The notes: generated by a model not told the origin, from the sequence alone. 60,561 nucleotides of DNA from Clostridiales bacterium 38-18 (GCA_001897605.1 MKTL01000009.1:1-60561), one strand, 5' to 3'; shown: positions 16,318 through 25,343, counted from the stretch's first letter. Made by a program: numbers and translations.

Positions 16318-17085
16318 TTACCAATTGTGTCTGAAAAAGAGTTTTCGATACAGCTTTGGCGTGTACCCTGTTTGTGCTTTAAACACCTTTGAAAAATGAC
16401 TTTGAGAGCTGAAATTAAGATAATTGCTGATTTCCAAAAGTGAGAAGCTTGAATACTTAATCATATTTTCAGCAGCCTCGATCCGCTTACTTCGAATGTA
16501 TACCGATAGACTCATACCGACCTCATTCATAAATAAACTGGATAAATAATTAGGAGTTAAATCAACCGTTTTTGCTAAGTCAGAGACGGTTATTTCTTTG
16601 TGCAGATTCAAATAGATATAGTCAAAGCTAAGAAGTACTTTCTTAGAATAGCTTTTGGATGTTCTTGTTTCAGCCATGCGGGCTGTAAAGTCATAGAACA
16701 TTTCGCTGTGTAGCGTGTATAGTTGATGCAGAGCATGAATCTCGTCCATTTTTTGAATATAGAGGTCACTTAGCGTGTAGGCAATCTCTGATGGCATGCC
16801 ACCCTCGATACAAAATCGCGTTAAAAGTGTGACCGATGCAACGAAGAGATACTTGGCATTTCTAATGGGGTCGTTTGAAAGCTGACCCGTAGAATCGCCT
16901 TGGAAAATACGCTTGCTTTCTTCGATACTTCTGAAGTCGCCTTGCTTGGCATACTCGTATTGACGCATTTCATCATCATAGGTATGGTGCGCCGATAGGT
17001 GTTCACGCTGCAAAAAAGTGGTATGCGTCAGCTTGGTCTGTACGGAGGTATCTGGAGTTAGAGTTGTAGATGTGTTTGTTTTCAT
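16318..17085 (-). CDS. AraC-family regulator, divergent from the beta-glucosidase
   Basis: In this 255-residue protein the DNA-binding domain is C-terminal (residues 155-252), with VSDLAKTVDLTPNYLSSLFM and YLNFSSQSHFSKVFKAQTGY as the two helix-turn-helix motifs. The N-terminal part is helical (SEIAYTLSDLYIQKMDEI) and does not look like the AraC cupin arm. It starts after GGAAGGG, 145 bases from the oppositely directed GH3 gene, so it probably controls that gene and itself from the shared AT-rich gap. Confidence 0.87.
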   Translation of the reverse strand: MKTNTSTTLTPDTSVQTKLTHTTFLQREHLSAHHTYDDEMRQYEYAKQGDFRSIEESKRIFQGDSTGQLSNDPIRNAKYLFVASVTLLTRFCIEGGMPSEIAYTLSDLYIQKMDEIHALHQLYTLHSEMFYDFTARMAETRTSKSYSKKVLLSFDYIYLNLHKEITVSDLAKTVDLTPNYLSSLFMNEVGMSLSVYIRSKRIEAAENMIKYSSFSLLEISNYLNFSSQSHFSKVFKAQTGYTPKLYRKLFFRHNW

Positions 17086-17230
17086 ATTACCCTTCCATTT
17101 AGTAAGACCGTAGTTTAAGTTAGTAATTTAAGTTATGTGTAATTATAGATACAATTACAATATAAATATACAATAAATCGTAGATATATGATAGTTTCAA
17201 CATCTATAATTTGATACGCTAAGGGAAATA

Positions 17231-19579
17231 ATGAAATATTTCATGAGGTGGCGAATGAAAAGTTCAAATGGAAAACAATCAAACGAGAATCTATACAATA
17301 CAGCTGAAGCAAAAGTAGATCAGACACATTTGAATCAAAGCAAATTGGATCCTTCTTATTTAGATACTACATTATCACCTGAAATCAGAACAGAACGTTT
17401 GCTAGCACAGATGACACTTGAGGAAAAAGTGGGACAAATGATGCAAATTTCTTGCATGAAGGCCGATCCTGAGTTTGTGGATGGTAAGGCAGTGGGCTGG
17501 ATTTATAGTAGAATGTCTGACGCAGATAGAAATGACTGGGTTCAAAATAAGCATGCTGGATCGTTTTTACATGTACTGGGCGATGAAATTCATATGATAC
17601 AAGCGTTGGCAAAGACCACACGATTAGGCATTCCGGTGATGTTCGGCATCGATGCCATTCACGGGCACGCACTTCACAATGGCGCCACGGTATTTCCTTC
17701 TCAGCTAGCCGCTTCTTGTAGCTGGGATAGAGAAGCAATAAAGGAAATGGGGCGAATTACAGCGAAAGAGGTTGCAGCGGATGGGATCCATATGACTTTT
17801 TCACCAGTGCTTTGCATCGCACGAGACCTTAGATGGGGGCGTGTGGGCGAAACATTTGGAGAAGATCCTTATCTCATCGGTGAGCTGGGCAGTGCGATTA
17901 TAAAAGGCTATCAAGGTGAGTCACTTGCTGAGTCAACCAGTATATTGGCATGTGCAAAGCATTACCTTGCATATGGCGAATCCGTAGGTGGTCGCGATTC
18001 TTATGACACACAAATTTCCTTTAGAAAAGCCCGAGAAACATTCCTACCTCCCTTTGAAAAAGCCATAAAAGCAGGCTGTATGTCTATTATGACTGGCTAT
18101 CAATCCATCGATGGCACACCTGCAACGGCAAATCAGCCATTGATTAAAGGGATACTAAAGGATGAACTCGATTTTACAGGGTTCATCATCACTGACTGGA
18201 ATAATACTGAGAGTCTTGTCACGCAACAGCGCGTATGTGAAAACTTAGCAGAAGCTTCAAAAGTAACCATAGAATCAGGAAATGACATGATTATGAACAC
18301 GCCTGCTTTCTTTGAAACCATGGTAGAACTTGTGAAAGTAGGCAAGGTAGCTGAAGCAACCTTAGACGATGCAGTAAGAAGAATATTGCTAACTAAGTTC
18401 AAGATGGGGTTGTTTGAAAAGGTGCATCAGTCGGAGGGGTTGGAAAGAAGCGACTCTGTTTTCGCGTGTGATGCACATTTAGAGCGTAATTTAGAACTCA
18501 CAAGGAAGTCCATCGTATTACTTGAAAATAAAAATGCGCTATTACCTCTAAGCCAAAAATATAAAAAAATCGCAGTAATTGGACCGAATGCAGATGATCT
18601 AAGAGCTCAGTATGGCGACTGGACGTACTTTACACATCCATTTCCAAAGTATGAACCATCATTGACTCAGACTTATACGGTATTAAAGGGGATCGAAAAG
18701 TTTGCTAAAGCGTATAACGTAGAAGTCAATTATCAAAGAGGGTGTGATGTTTCGGAAGTTTCAAAGGATGATTTTGAGATGCGTGCGGCGATAGAATTAG
18801 CCGACACATCTGATCTTATCATAGCAGTGGTGGGCGATACCATTGAGCAAAACGGTGAGTTTAAGGACCGTGCTAACTTAGATTTGATGGGAGAGCAGCA
18901 ACTCTTATTGGAAAAGCTTAAAGCGACTGGTAAACCTATGGTAGTCGTCTTAGTGAACGGTAAACCGTTGTCCATACCATGGATCAAAGAAAATGCTGAT
19001 GCTGTGATCGAAACGTTTAACTCTGGCCAATTGGGTGGTCTTGCTTTAGCTGAAATTGTCTTTGGTGAGTGTGTGCCGAGTGGAAAGCTGTCTATATCAT
19101 TTCCTTATCATGTTGGTCAGCTACCGGTTTATTATAATCAGCTACCGGGTTGGCATGGTAGTAAGTATATTGATTTACCGATGACGGCACTTTATCCGTT
19201 TGGCTATGGCCTTTCTTATACAACTTTTAAATACTCAAATTTAGGACTTTCTCAAACGATTTGCGGGCCGACAGATTCTATCACTGTATCTGTGGAAGTG
19301 ACCAATACTGGAAATTATGATGGTGAAGAAATCGTTCAGCTCTATGTGAGTGATTTAGTCAGCTCAGTAATGACCCCTTTTAAGATGCTGAAGGGCTTTG
19401 AACGTGTAAAGATTAATTGTGGTGAAACCAAAGTCGTTGCGATTAAACTTGAGATTGAAGATCTCGCTATCATTGATGCTTCTGGTAAAAAAATAGTAGA
19501 GCTAGGTGCTTTTAAAATTTGGATGGGATCGGATTCTAGGGATACATCATTGTTAACTGAAACCTTAATTGTTAACTGA
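17231..19579 (+). CDS. Glycoside hydrolase family 3 beta-glucosidase
   Basis: The 782-residue protein has no signal peptide and should act in the cytosol, releasing glucose from cellobiose-type oligosaccharides that have been taken up. Domains in order: GH3 barrel (from LAQMTLEEKVGQMMQ, residue 57), with GRVGETFGEDPYL, AKHYLAYG and the nucleophile Asp322 in GFIITDWN; the alpha/beta domain (IAVIGPNADDLRAQYGDW); and a C-terminal fibronectin-III-like domain (YPFGYGLSYTTFKYS). ATG 17231 (AAGGGA) and ATG 17255 (GAGGTG) are both possible starts. The first 45 residues are polar and outside the usual family boundary. Its stop codon lies in a 19-bp tandem repeat. Confidence 0.92.
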   Translation: MKYFMRWRMKSSNGKQSNENLYNTAEAKVDQTHLNQSKLDPSYLDTTLSPEIRTERLLAQMTLEEKVGQMMQISCMKADPEFVDGKAVGWIYSRMSDADRNDWVQNKHAGSFLHVLGDEIHMIQALAKTTRLGIPVMFGIDAIHGHALHNGATVFPSQLAASCSWDREAIKEMGRITAKEVAADGIHMTFSPVLCIARDLRWGRVGETFGEDPYLIGELGSAIIKGYQGESLAESTSILACAKHYLAYGESVGGRDSYDTQISFRKARETFLPPFEKAIKAGCMSIMTGYQSIDGTPATANQPLIKGILKDELDFTGFIITDWNNTESLVTQQRVCENLAEASKVTIESGNDMIMNTPAFFETMVELVKVGKVAEATLDDAVRRILLTKFKMGLFEKVHQSEGLERSDSVFACDAHLERNLELTRKSIVLLENKNALLPLSQKYKKIAVIGPNADDLRAQYGDWTYFTHPFPKYEPSLTQTYTVLKGIEKFAKAYNVEVNYQRGCDVSEVSKDDFEMRAAIELADTSDLIIAVVGDTIEQNGEFKDRANLDLMGEQQLLLEKLKATGKPMVVVLVNGKPLSIPWIKENADAVIETFNSGQLGGLALAEIVFGECVPSGKLSISFPYHVGQLPVYYNQLPGWHGSKYIDLPMTALYPFGYGLSYTTFKYSNLGLSQTICGPTDSITVSVEVTNTGNYDGEEIVQLYVSDLVSSVMTPFKMLKGFERVKINCGETKVVAIKLEIEDLAIIDASGKKIVELGAFKIWMGSDSRDTSLLTETLIVN

Positions 19580-19632
19580 AACCGTAATTGTTAACTGAAA
19601 CCGTAATTGTTAACTGAAACCTTAATTGTTAA
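19551..19632 (+). repeat. Tandem 19-bp repeat spanning the beta-glucosidase stop codon
   Basis: Four complete units (TTGTTAACTGAAACC followed by G or T, then TAA) and a partial fifth run from 19551 to 19632. The stop TGA (19577-19579) is in the second unit. Because 19 is not a multiple of three, the first unit encodes residues and the second supplies the stop. Loss or gain of a unit upstream of the stop would alter the C-terminus only slightly. Confidence 0.93.
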
Positions 19633-19745
19633 ATGATAAAGAGCCACTATTACAATGATCAATATCTTTATAAGTGGCGGCAAGTCCAAATAAGGCAGCT
19701 TTATCAGCAATAATATCTTTTAGATTATTTTTATTTAGAATTATA

Positions 19746-19775
19746 TTGACGTAAAACGTCTAAAGATGTTAAAAT
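19746..19775 (+). promoter_or_regulatory. Promoter of the Mn riboswitch and exporter
   Basis: TTGACG (19746-19751), an 18-base spacer and the extended -10 TGT-TAAAAT (19767-19775) lie immediately before the riboswitch. Confidence 0.8.
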
Positions 19776-19781
19776 TAGGTT

Positions 19782-19924
19782 GCTCTAAAGGGGAGTAGCT
19801 ATGGGAAACCAAGTTATGGTCAACATACTGGAGAAATCCTGGTCATAACTGCTTTGAAAGATAAGAGGCGAGACTTTTAGATTATTAGGCGATTAGTCTA
19901 TTAATCTACAGGTCTCTTTTTTTT
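19782..19924 (+). ncRNA. yybP-ykoY manganese riboswitch with terminator
   Basis: The leader shows the conserved elements AAAGGGGAGTAGC, TGGGAAACCA and CATACTGG of the yybP-ykoY aptamer, which senses Mn2+. It is followed by a terminator hairpin with arms GAGAC (19870-19874) and GTCTC (19912-19916), an inner TAGATTA/TAATCTA helix and a T-run. Mn2+ binding should prevent termination and switch on the downstream exporter. The 185 bases up to the gene hold degenerate AAAGTCAAAA-type repeats and the ribosome site. Confidence 0.92.
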
Positions 19925-20110
19925 CGTTAAAAAATCAAAGTCCAATACCATTAAAGTCGAAATTAATAGTTATTAAAGTCAAAAATTAAGATCCATGAAA
20001 GTCAAAAGCTATATACCATTAGTAATGACATAACATTAGAATTGGAGGTGTTTGAGTAAGTTTACAGTTTAAAGAGTTCAAAATAAAACGAGTTATAAGG
20101 AGAATTTCAT

Positions 20111-21265
20111 ATGTTTCAAGAAATACTGAAGGCTTTTACCTTGATCTTTATTGCAGAAATGGGTGATAAAACGCAAATCCTGGCGATGGCATTTGCGACG
20201 CGTTACCCTGTAAAGAAGGTACTTTTAGGGATTGGTATAGGTGCATTTCTCAACCATGGATTGGCGGTTCTGTTGGGAAGTTTGTTATCGAATTTTATAC
20301 CGATCAATACGTTACAGCTGGTTGCAGGTATTGCATTTGTTGGCTTCGCAATTTGGTCACTTAAAATTGAAGAGGATGACGAAGAAGAGACTCCGAAGTT
20401 TCAGTTTGGTCCAGTTGTGACGATAGCCCTAGCCTTTTTCATCGGAGAGCTTGGGGATAAAACCCAGTTAACTGCGATTACACTTGCATCAGATGCGACC
20501 TATCCAGCACTTATTTTAGTGGGTACAGTGCTTGGGATGATTGCAACGGGCTTTATCGGTATCCTAATTGGTCGAACACTGGGGGATAAAGTGCCAGAAA
20601 TTGCGATTAAAATATTTGCAGCAGGTATCTTTTTAATATTCGGTATCCAAAAGCTTTCTCAAACTGTTCCGACTCAGTTTTTAACGGTTTATTGGATCGT
20701 ACCTGTCTTAACGATCTTATTTGTAACGATTGGGTTTATGATTTATAAGCTTTTGGATCACAAGAGAAAAGGGGTTGCATCTGAATACGTTGCAGCAGCT
20801 AAGGCGCTATACGCCTATTACCACCATATACATGAGGACTTAGAAGGCATCTGTCTGGGTACAGAATACTGTGAAACCTGTCAAGGTGGTGCATGTCCTG
20901 TTGGTAAGGCGAAACAAATTGTACAGCTAGAACTAAATAAAGAAGCTGACCGTTCTACATCTATAAATGGTGCCTCTGCAAGCCAAATCAACACAAATTT
21001 GAAGTCCAATATAGATGAGCGCTTCAAAGAAAAGGCTTTTAATAAAGAGTCAGTAATAGATAGTTTAGCGGATACACTGATGATGCTGTCTAAAAATGCA
21101 GATGCCACTCGTGATGGTCAGTTAAATGAACTCAGAAAACAGTTAGAATTACTGTTATTCCATGTGTCGATCGAGGAATTTACAACTGTAGAAGCTTATT
21201 TAGCCCAGATTCGGGAAATGGATTCAAGTTGTGCGGATAAAATTGAAGGGTTTTTAAACAAATAG
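20111..21265 (+). CDS. Manganese exporter of the UPF0016/TMEM165-GDT1 (MneA) family with long C-terminal extension
   Basis: Residues 1-215 form the UPF0016 transporter with its two signature motifs EMGDKT (16-21) and ELGDKT (about 117-122) on the first helices of two repeated three-helix units. Bacterial members expel Mn2+. The Mn riboswitch in the leader supports this substrate strongly. Family members usually have about 200 residues; this one has 384. The additional 170 residues are soluble, with YCETCQGGACPVGKAKQ (five-cysteine segment around 235-258) followed by helical, polar sequence (IDSLADTLMMLSKNADATRD). A cytosolic metal-sensing or oligomerising tail is plausible. AAGGAG precedes the ATG. 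Confidence 0.92.
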   Translation: MFQEILKAFTLIFIAEMGDKTQILAMAFATRYPVKKVLLGIGIGAFLNHGLAVLLGSLLSNFIPINTLQLVAGIAFVGFAIWSLKIEEDDEEETPKFQFGPVVTIALAFFIGELGDKTQLTAITLASDATYPALILVGTVLGMIATGFIGILIGRTLGDKVPEIAIKIFAAGIFLIFGIQKLSQTVPTQFLTVYWIVPVLTILFVTIGFMIYKLLDHKRKGVASEYVAAAKALYAYYHHIHEDLEGICLGTEYCETCQGGACPVGKAKQIVQLELNKEADRSTSINGASASQINTNLKSNIDERFKEKAFNKESVIDSLADTLMMLSKNADATRDGQLNELRKQLELLLFHVSIEEFTTVEAYLAQIREMDSSCADKIEGFLNK

Positions 21266-21284
21266 AATTCAAATCATCCAATTA

Positions 21285-21366
21285 AAGCAATCCAATATAA
21301 ATAATCAAATACAAATAATCAAATAAAAGCAATCAAATATAAGTAATCAATTTTAGATAATCAAAT
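21285..21366 (+). repeat. Degenerate 14-15-bp tandem repeats
   Basis: Five to six imperfect units of the form AATAATCAAATA(C/A)A follow the exporter gene. They are AT-rich and non-coding, similar in style to the other short repeats of the window. Confidence 0.7.
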
Positions 21367-21376
21367 TATTCTATGT

Positions 21377-21409
21377 ATAGTAGACTCACAAGGGTCTACT
21401 ATTTTTTTT
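21377..21409 (+). terminator. Terminator after the Mn exporter
   Basis: ATAGTAGAC (21377-21385) pairs with GTCTACTAT (21394-21402) and is followed by T to 21409. Confidence 0.92.
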
Positions 21410-21418
21410 AGTCTAAAT

Positions 21419-21465
21419 TTTACTTGTGGCAAGTTATGAAGGCTCGATGCCCAATGATTTTTTTT
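21419..21465 (+). other. Conserved 47-nt intergenic element, copy B
   Basis: Matches 4572-4618 at 35 of 47 positions and lies in the same place, about ten bases after a terminator T-run. The mini-hairpin GGC-TCGAT-GCC is fully paired here. It precedes the promoter TTGACA (21501-21506) of the PadR gene. Confidence 0.55.
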
Positions 21466-21548
21466 AACCAGATTCTAACTATTTCACCTATCAGATTACC
21501 TTGACAGACATAGTAGTATGATGGGTAATGTGCTTAAGAGGTGATCAC

Positions 21549-21965
21549 ATGAATGCTAATAACGAAAATAACGAAAATAACGAAAATAACGAAAATAACG
21601 AAAATAACGAAAATAAAGTCAATCAACTGACAGCTATAGAATCTGCAAAGATAACATCAGACCTATTAAGAGGCAATACCGATACGATGATACTAAAACT
21701 TCTACTTACAAATGATCGATATGGCTATGAAATTGCTAAAACCATTTATCAAAACTCAGGTGGTGATTATGAGTTAAAGGAAGCCACCATGTATTCCAGT
21801 CTAAAACGCCTAGAAAAAGAGGGTGACATTACTTCTTACTGGGGGGATGAGACGCAGGGCGGTAGACGCAAATACTACAAAATCACGGATAAGGGAAAGC
21901 AAACCTATTTGACCAATAAAGAAAATTGGGAAGTTGCAAAGAGAATCTTGGAAGAATTACTTTAG
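21549..21965 (+). CDS. PadR-family regulator with Asn-Glu repeat at the N-terminus
   Basis: The 138-residue protein starts with about 22 residues of an Asn-Asn-Glu repeat, then shows a PadR winged helix: KLLLTNDRYGYEIAKTIYQN, KEATMYSSLKRLEKEGDIT and GGRRKYYKITDKGKQTY. The start has AAGAGGTGATC before it. It heads a cluster of pentapeptide protein, ABC exporter and AraC regulator, which it probably represses; such PadR repressors often respond to the drug the exporter removes. The repeat segment is absent from ordinary PadR proteins and is likely disordered. Confidence 0.9.
   Translation: MNANNENNENNENNENNENNENKVNQLTAIESAKITSDLLRGNTDTMILKLLLTNDRYGYEIAKTIYQNSGGDYELKEATMYSSLKRLEKEGDITSYWGDETQGGRRKYYKITDKGKQTYLTNKENWEVAKRILEELL
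21561..21614 (+). repeat. In-frame 9-bp tandem repeat (six AACGAAAAT)
   Basis: Six perfect copies of AACGAAAAT encode Asn-Glu-Asn units at the start of the PadR protein. Changes in copy number keep the frame. Confidence 0.97.
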
Positions 21966-21976
21966 GAGGTAAATCA

Positions 21977-22836
21977 GTGAAGGATAAACTAGTTAAACAT
22001 ATTGAAACCTTATTTCAACCCTATGAAAAGACAGAGGAGCTACTTGAGTTTAAGAGTGAGATTTTACTCAATCTAACGGATCGATACAATGACTATTTAG
22101 AAGAGGGCTTATCACAGGAGGATGCATTTGATAAAACGATACAATCAATTGGAGACATGGCGCAATTGATATCAGAGAATCAAGGCGATGTCGAAGCTGC
22201 ATCAAGAACTTTGCTCATTAATTTCAGTGCAAGTAATTTAAAGGAAGGTGACTTTAGGAATGAGAGCATCGTTGGTGGCGCATTTAATGCGAGTAATCTT
22301 AAAGGCGCAAACTTCTCAAACACAAAAATTGAAGACAGTAATTTCAATAGCAGTGATCTAAATGGTGTGGTTTTTAACCATGTAAAAATGTTAGCTTTAA
22401 ATCTTCCGATGTTAGAAATGTTCAGTTTAATAGTGCCGTTATGGACAAGGTTATATTCTATGCCTCAAGCTTAGATCATACTGAGTTTGCAGATACGATT
22501 ATAACGAATACAGAACTTAAAATGATGGATTTTAAAACCGTTAATTTCTCTGGCTGTCGATTTAATAATGTGGTCATTTATTATTCAGATTTAACCGGTG
22601 TGAGCTTTGATGGACAAGTTTTTGATTCGGTTAAGTTTGAAAAAACCATGTTGACCAACGCGAGCTTTAGAAGTACAACCCTCAGAAACGTCTCTTTTTG
22701 TACTTTAAATACGATTACTAAAAAGTTCTATAAAGCAATAAAGACCATAGATTTTACAGATGCAAAAATGGACAAATTAACCTACGCGGCATTGAAGGGA
22801 TTGGATGCCGATTTGAGTAAGGTGACCTTACTGTAA
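21977..22836 (+). pseudogene. HAAS/pentapeptide-repeat protein, frameshifted
   Basis: GTG 21977 follows AGGAGG by seven bases and begins VKDKLVKHIETLFQPYEKTE, a HAAS-like helical domain, then pentapeptide repeats (SNLKGANFSNTKIEDSNF). The frame breaks at the five-A run 22384-22388. One more A would give HVKNVSFKSSDVRNVQF and join smoothly to SAVMDKVIFYASSLDHTEF and the rest, ending at 22836. The 860-nt span plus one base equals 287 codons. As written, translation stops at 22474 after aberrant residues. This may be decay, slippage-based switching or a sequencing error. Such proteins commonly follow PadR genes; function unknown. Confidence 0.82.
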
Positions 22837-22848
22837 GGAGGAAGATTT

Positions 22849-23669
22849 ATGAATCATAATGGAAGTGGTATAGTGAATGATATTGTGAGTGTAAATGTGA
22901 AACGACGAATGAACACAAACATGATTGAGATAAAGGACATCAAAAAGGGCTACAAGAATTTAGAGGTCTTAAAAGGTGTAAACCTGAGCATTGAAAAGGG
23001 GGAGATTTTTGCACTTCTTGGATCCAACGGTGCAGGTAAAACCACGCTTATTCGTATGATGGCCACACTTCATAAAGCCGATGCGGGTAGTATCTCGATT
23101 GGAGGCTATGACGTTTTTTCTAAACCAAATGAGGTTCGAAAAATAATTAGCTAACTGGGCAATTTGCAGCTGTAGACGAGATGCTAACAGGGCGTGAGAA
23201 TATTGAAATGATTGCGAAGCTGAGACATCTGCCTTCACCTAAGATGCTGTCAGAATCGCTTTTACGACAGTTTGATTTGACCGATGCCGCTGACCGACGC
23301 GTTTCTACCTACTCAGGTGGTATGCGAAGACGGATAGACATTGCGATGAGCTTAGTTGGATCGCCTGAGGTCATAGTTTTAGATGAACCGACGACTGGAC
23401 TTGATCCTGAAGCGCGACTTAAGGTTTGGGCGACGATAAAAAAACTGTCAGAAGGTGGTACCACTGTGTTTTTAACGACGCAATACCTCGAAGAGGCAGA
23501 ACAGCTGGCACATCAAATTGGGATATTACACGAAGGAAAAATCATTGCAAAGGGCACACTGGATGAGCTGAAACGCATTTTTCCTCCTGCTAAGGTAGAG
23601 TATGTTGAGAAACAGTCAAGTTTAGAGGATATTTTTCTTACGATCATTCGAAGAAAGGAAGGTGCATAA
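22849..23669 (+). pseudogene. ABC exporter ATP-binding protein (DrrA-type), frameshifted
   Basis: The gene encodes an ABC ATPase of the drug-export type: Walker A GSNGAGKTT, signature YSGGMRRRID, Walker B VIVLDEPTTGLD and the DrrA-like tail (AKVEYVEKQSSLEDIFLTI). At about 23150 the frame breaks: VRKIIS is followed by a stop, and the proper continuation LTGQFAAVDEMLTGRENIEM is in another frame, requiring one inserted base near 23151. The 821-nt span plus one base equals 274 codons. Translation would yield only the Walker A part. AAGGAGG precedes the ATG. It lies between the frameshifted pentapeptide gene and an intact permease. Confidence 0.85.
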
Positions 23670-23670
23670 G

Positions 23671-24423
23671 ATGGTTTACTATTTGAGAGATTTAAATGTT
23701 ATGCTTGGTCGATCTTTAAAGCATATATTTAGAAGTATGGATACGATTATTACCGTTACGATTATGCCTATTTCATTTATGCTTTTGTTTGTATATGTAT
23801 TTGGTGGTGCGATTCAAACGGGTACAGAACGGTATATCAATTATTTACTCCCTGGGATATTGCTAATCGCCATTGCAAGTGGGATTGCTTATGTTTCCTA
23901 TCGCTTGTTTTTGGATAAGCAAAGGGGAATTTTTGAGCGGTTTCATTCTATGCCAATTGCTAAGTCAACCGTCTTATGGGGACATGTTATGACCTCGATG
24001 GTGTCAAACAGTATCTCCGTAGTTGTGATTTTGCTTGTGGCATTAATTATGGGCTTTAGATCTTCAACTGGTATTTTGGCATGGTTGGGTGTCGCTGGGA
24101 TACTTGGTATGTTCACCGTTGCACTTACTTGGGTTGCTGTAGTGGCTGGATTATCTGCAAAATCAGTAGATGGTGCAAGTGCATTTTCCTACTCAATTAT
24201 ATTTTTACCATTTATAAGCTCGGCATTTGTTCCAACCGATACGATGCCTAAGGCAGTTCGAATCTTTGCTGAAAATCAACCTGTAACTGCAATCGTTGAT
24301 GCCATAAGAAATTTATTATCAAATCAACCAATAGGTGATAATATTTATATAGCAATCGTGTGGTGCTTGGCGATAACTATAATTGCCTTTGGCTTTGCAA
24401 TGCGAATTTATAAAAAAATTTAG
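23671..24423 (+). CDS. ABC-2 type exporter permease (DrrB-type)
   Basis: The 250-residue membrane protein has six predicted helices. It shows the ABC-2 motif ENQPVTAIVDAIRNLLSNQPIG before the last helix, and FVYVFGGAIQTGTERYINYLLPGIL early on, both typical of daunorubicin-type efflux permeases. It follows the ATPase gene by one base with AAGGAAGG as ribosome site. The permease is intact while its ATPase is frameshifted, so transport depends on whether that shift is real. The likely role is drug efflux controlled by the PadR upstream. Confidence 0.87.
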   Translation: MVYYLRDLNVMLGRSLKHIFRSMDTIITVTIMPISFMLLFVYVFGGAIQTGTERYINYLLPGILLIAIASGIAYVSYRLFLDKQRGIFERFHSMPIAKSTVLWGHVMTSMVSNSISVVVILLVALIMGFRSSTGILAWLGVAGILGMFTVALTWVAVVAGLSAKSVDGASAFSYSIIFLPFISSAFVPTDTMPKAVRIFAENQPVTAIVDAIRNLLSNQPIGDNIYIAIVWCLAITIIAFGFAMRIYKKI

Positions 24424-24445
24424 AATCGCATCATCGGGAGGAAAT

Positions 24446-25315
24446 ATGGTATATTTTGAACTAATCCATCAGTCACTTCAGTATATTGAAACACATTTGG
24501 ACCAATCGATCAGTCTTGAGGAAACGGCACAAGCATTTAACGTTTCGAAGTATTTTTTTAATCGCGTTTTCAATGCGGTACTAGGAGAAAATTTCAATCA
24601 GTATATTCGAAAGAGAAAGATAAATCGCGCGATAACACTTATGAAAAGTGGTGAGTTGAGTTTGACTGAAGTGGCATATGCCTTAGATTTTCCCGATCAA
24701 TCCAGCTTTATAAAGGCTTTTAAGAAGGTTTATGAGGTAACACCGACAGCTGCACTTCAAAATTTGGAACAGTTTAAAGTTTCTGATATTCCAGAAATTA
24801 TCGAAAGGCCTTTTAAAAACTATAATGGTGATATCGTTTCAGATTTTACACTTTTGGATTTTGAGTCTCGTACCATTCGTGGGATTGTATTTGAAGTTGA
24901 TTTGGCAGATGACGAGTTTAAGACTTTAATTCGTTCTAAAGCTGAGCTACTCATAAATGAACTGAACTTAAGTGAGAATACTAGAAGCTATATGGTGTAC
25001 TCAAATTGTAGACCGGGGTCAACAAAGTTTAATGCGATTTATGGGATAGAAGCTGAATTTGAAACAAGCATTGAAAACGTCTATTCAACACAGCTACCAG
25101 GTCTATTTACTGCAAAGTTCAATTATTCAGGAGATTTACTAGAAATAGGGAATTTGCTGGAGACAGATTTTTATCGGTTTCTGAGGGTTTCAAAACTCGA
25201 ATCTGCAGAAAATCATATTGAGCTGATACAGGTATTTAACAATTTCAAATCCATCGAAGGTAACTTTGAGGTCTATGTACCAATCAAAAAACTTCTAGAA
25301 GATGAGAATTTATAA
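24446..25315 (+). CDS. AraC-family regulator with GyrI-like effector domain
   Basis: The 289-residue protein begins with the AraC DNA-binding domain (residues 5-103: TAQAFNVSKYFFNRVFNAVL and LDFPDQSSFIKAFKKVYEVT). A GyrI-like ligand domain follows (residues 125-289: SRTIRGIVFEVD, LPGLFTAKFNYSG, NHIELIQVFNNF). The ATG 24446 follows GGGAGGAAAT. It lies 22 bases behind the permease and probably belongs to the same transcript, as a second regulator of the efflux cluster. Confidence 0.88.
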   Translation: MVYFELIHQSLQYIETHLDQSISLEETAQAFNVSKYFFNRVFNAVLGENFNQYIRKRKINRAITLMKSGELSLTEVAYALDFPDQSSFIKAFKKVYEVTPTAALQNLEQFKVSDIPEIIERPFKNYNGDIVSDFTLLDFESRTIRGIVFEVDLADDEFKTLIRSKAELLINELNLSENTRSYMVYSNCRPGSTKFNAIYGIEAEFETSIENVYSTQLPGLFTAKFNYSGDLLEIGNLLETDFYRFLRVSKLESAENHIELIQVFNNFKSIEGNFEVYVPIKKLLEDENL

Positions 25316-25343
25316 TTACAGCAATAAATGACAATTCATAATT

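Noticed and set aside
19643-19677. GCCACT/AGTGGC hairpin considered as terminator of the GH3 gene
   Set aside because: The stem is six bases with a loop of more than 20 and no T-run follows, so support is too weak.
21561-21614. Short direct repeats considered as CRISPR
   Set aside because: Units are nine bases, contiguous and in frame within a gene; there are no spacers or cas genes.
22441-22836. Separate gene beginning at ATG 22441
   Set aside because: There is no ribosome site and the product is the second half of a pentapeptide protein; a one-base frameshift in the preceding gene explains it.
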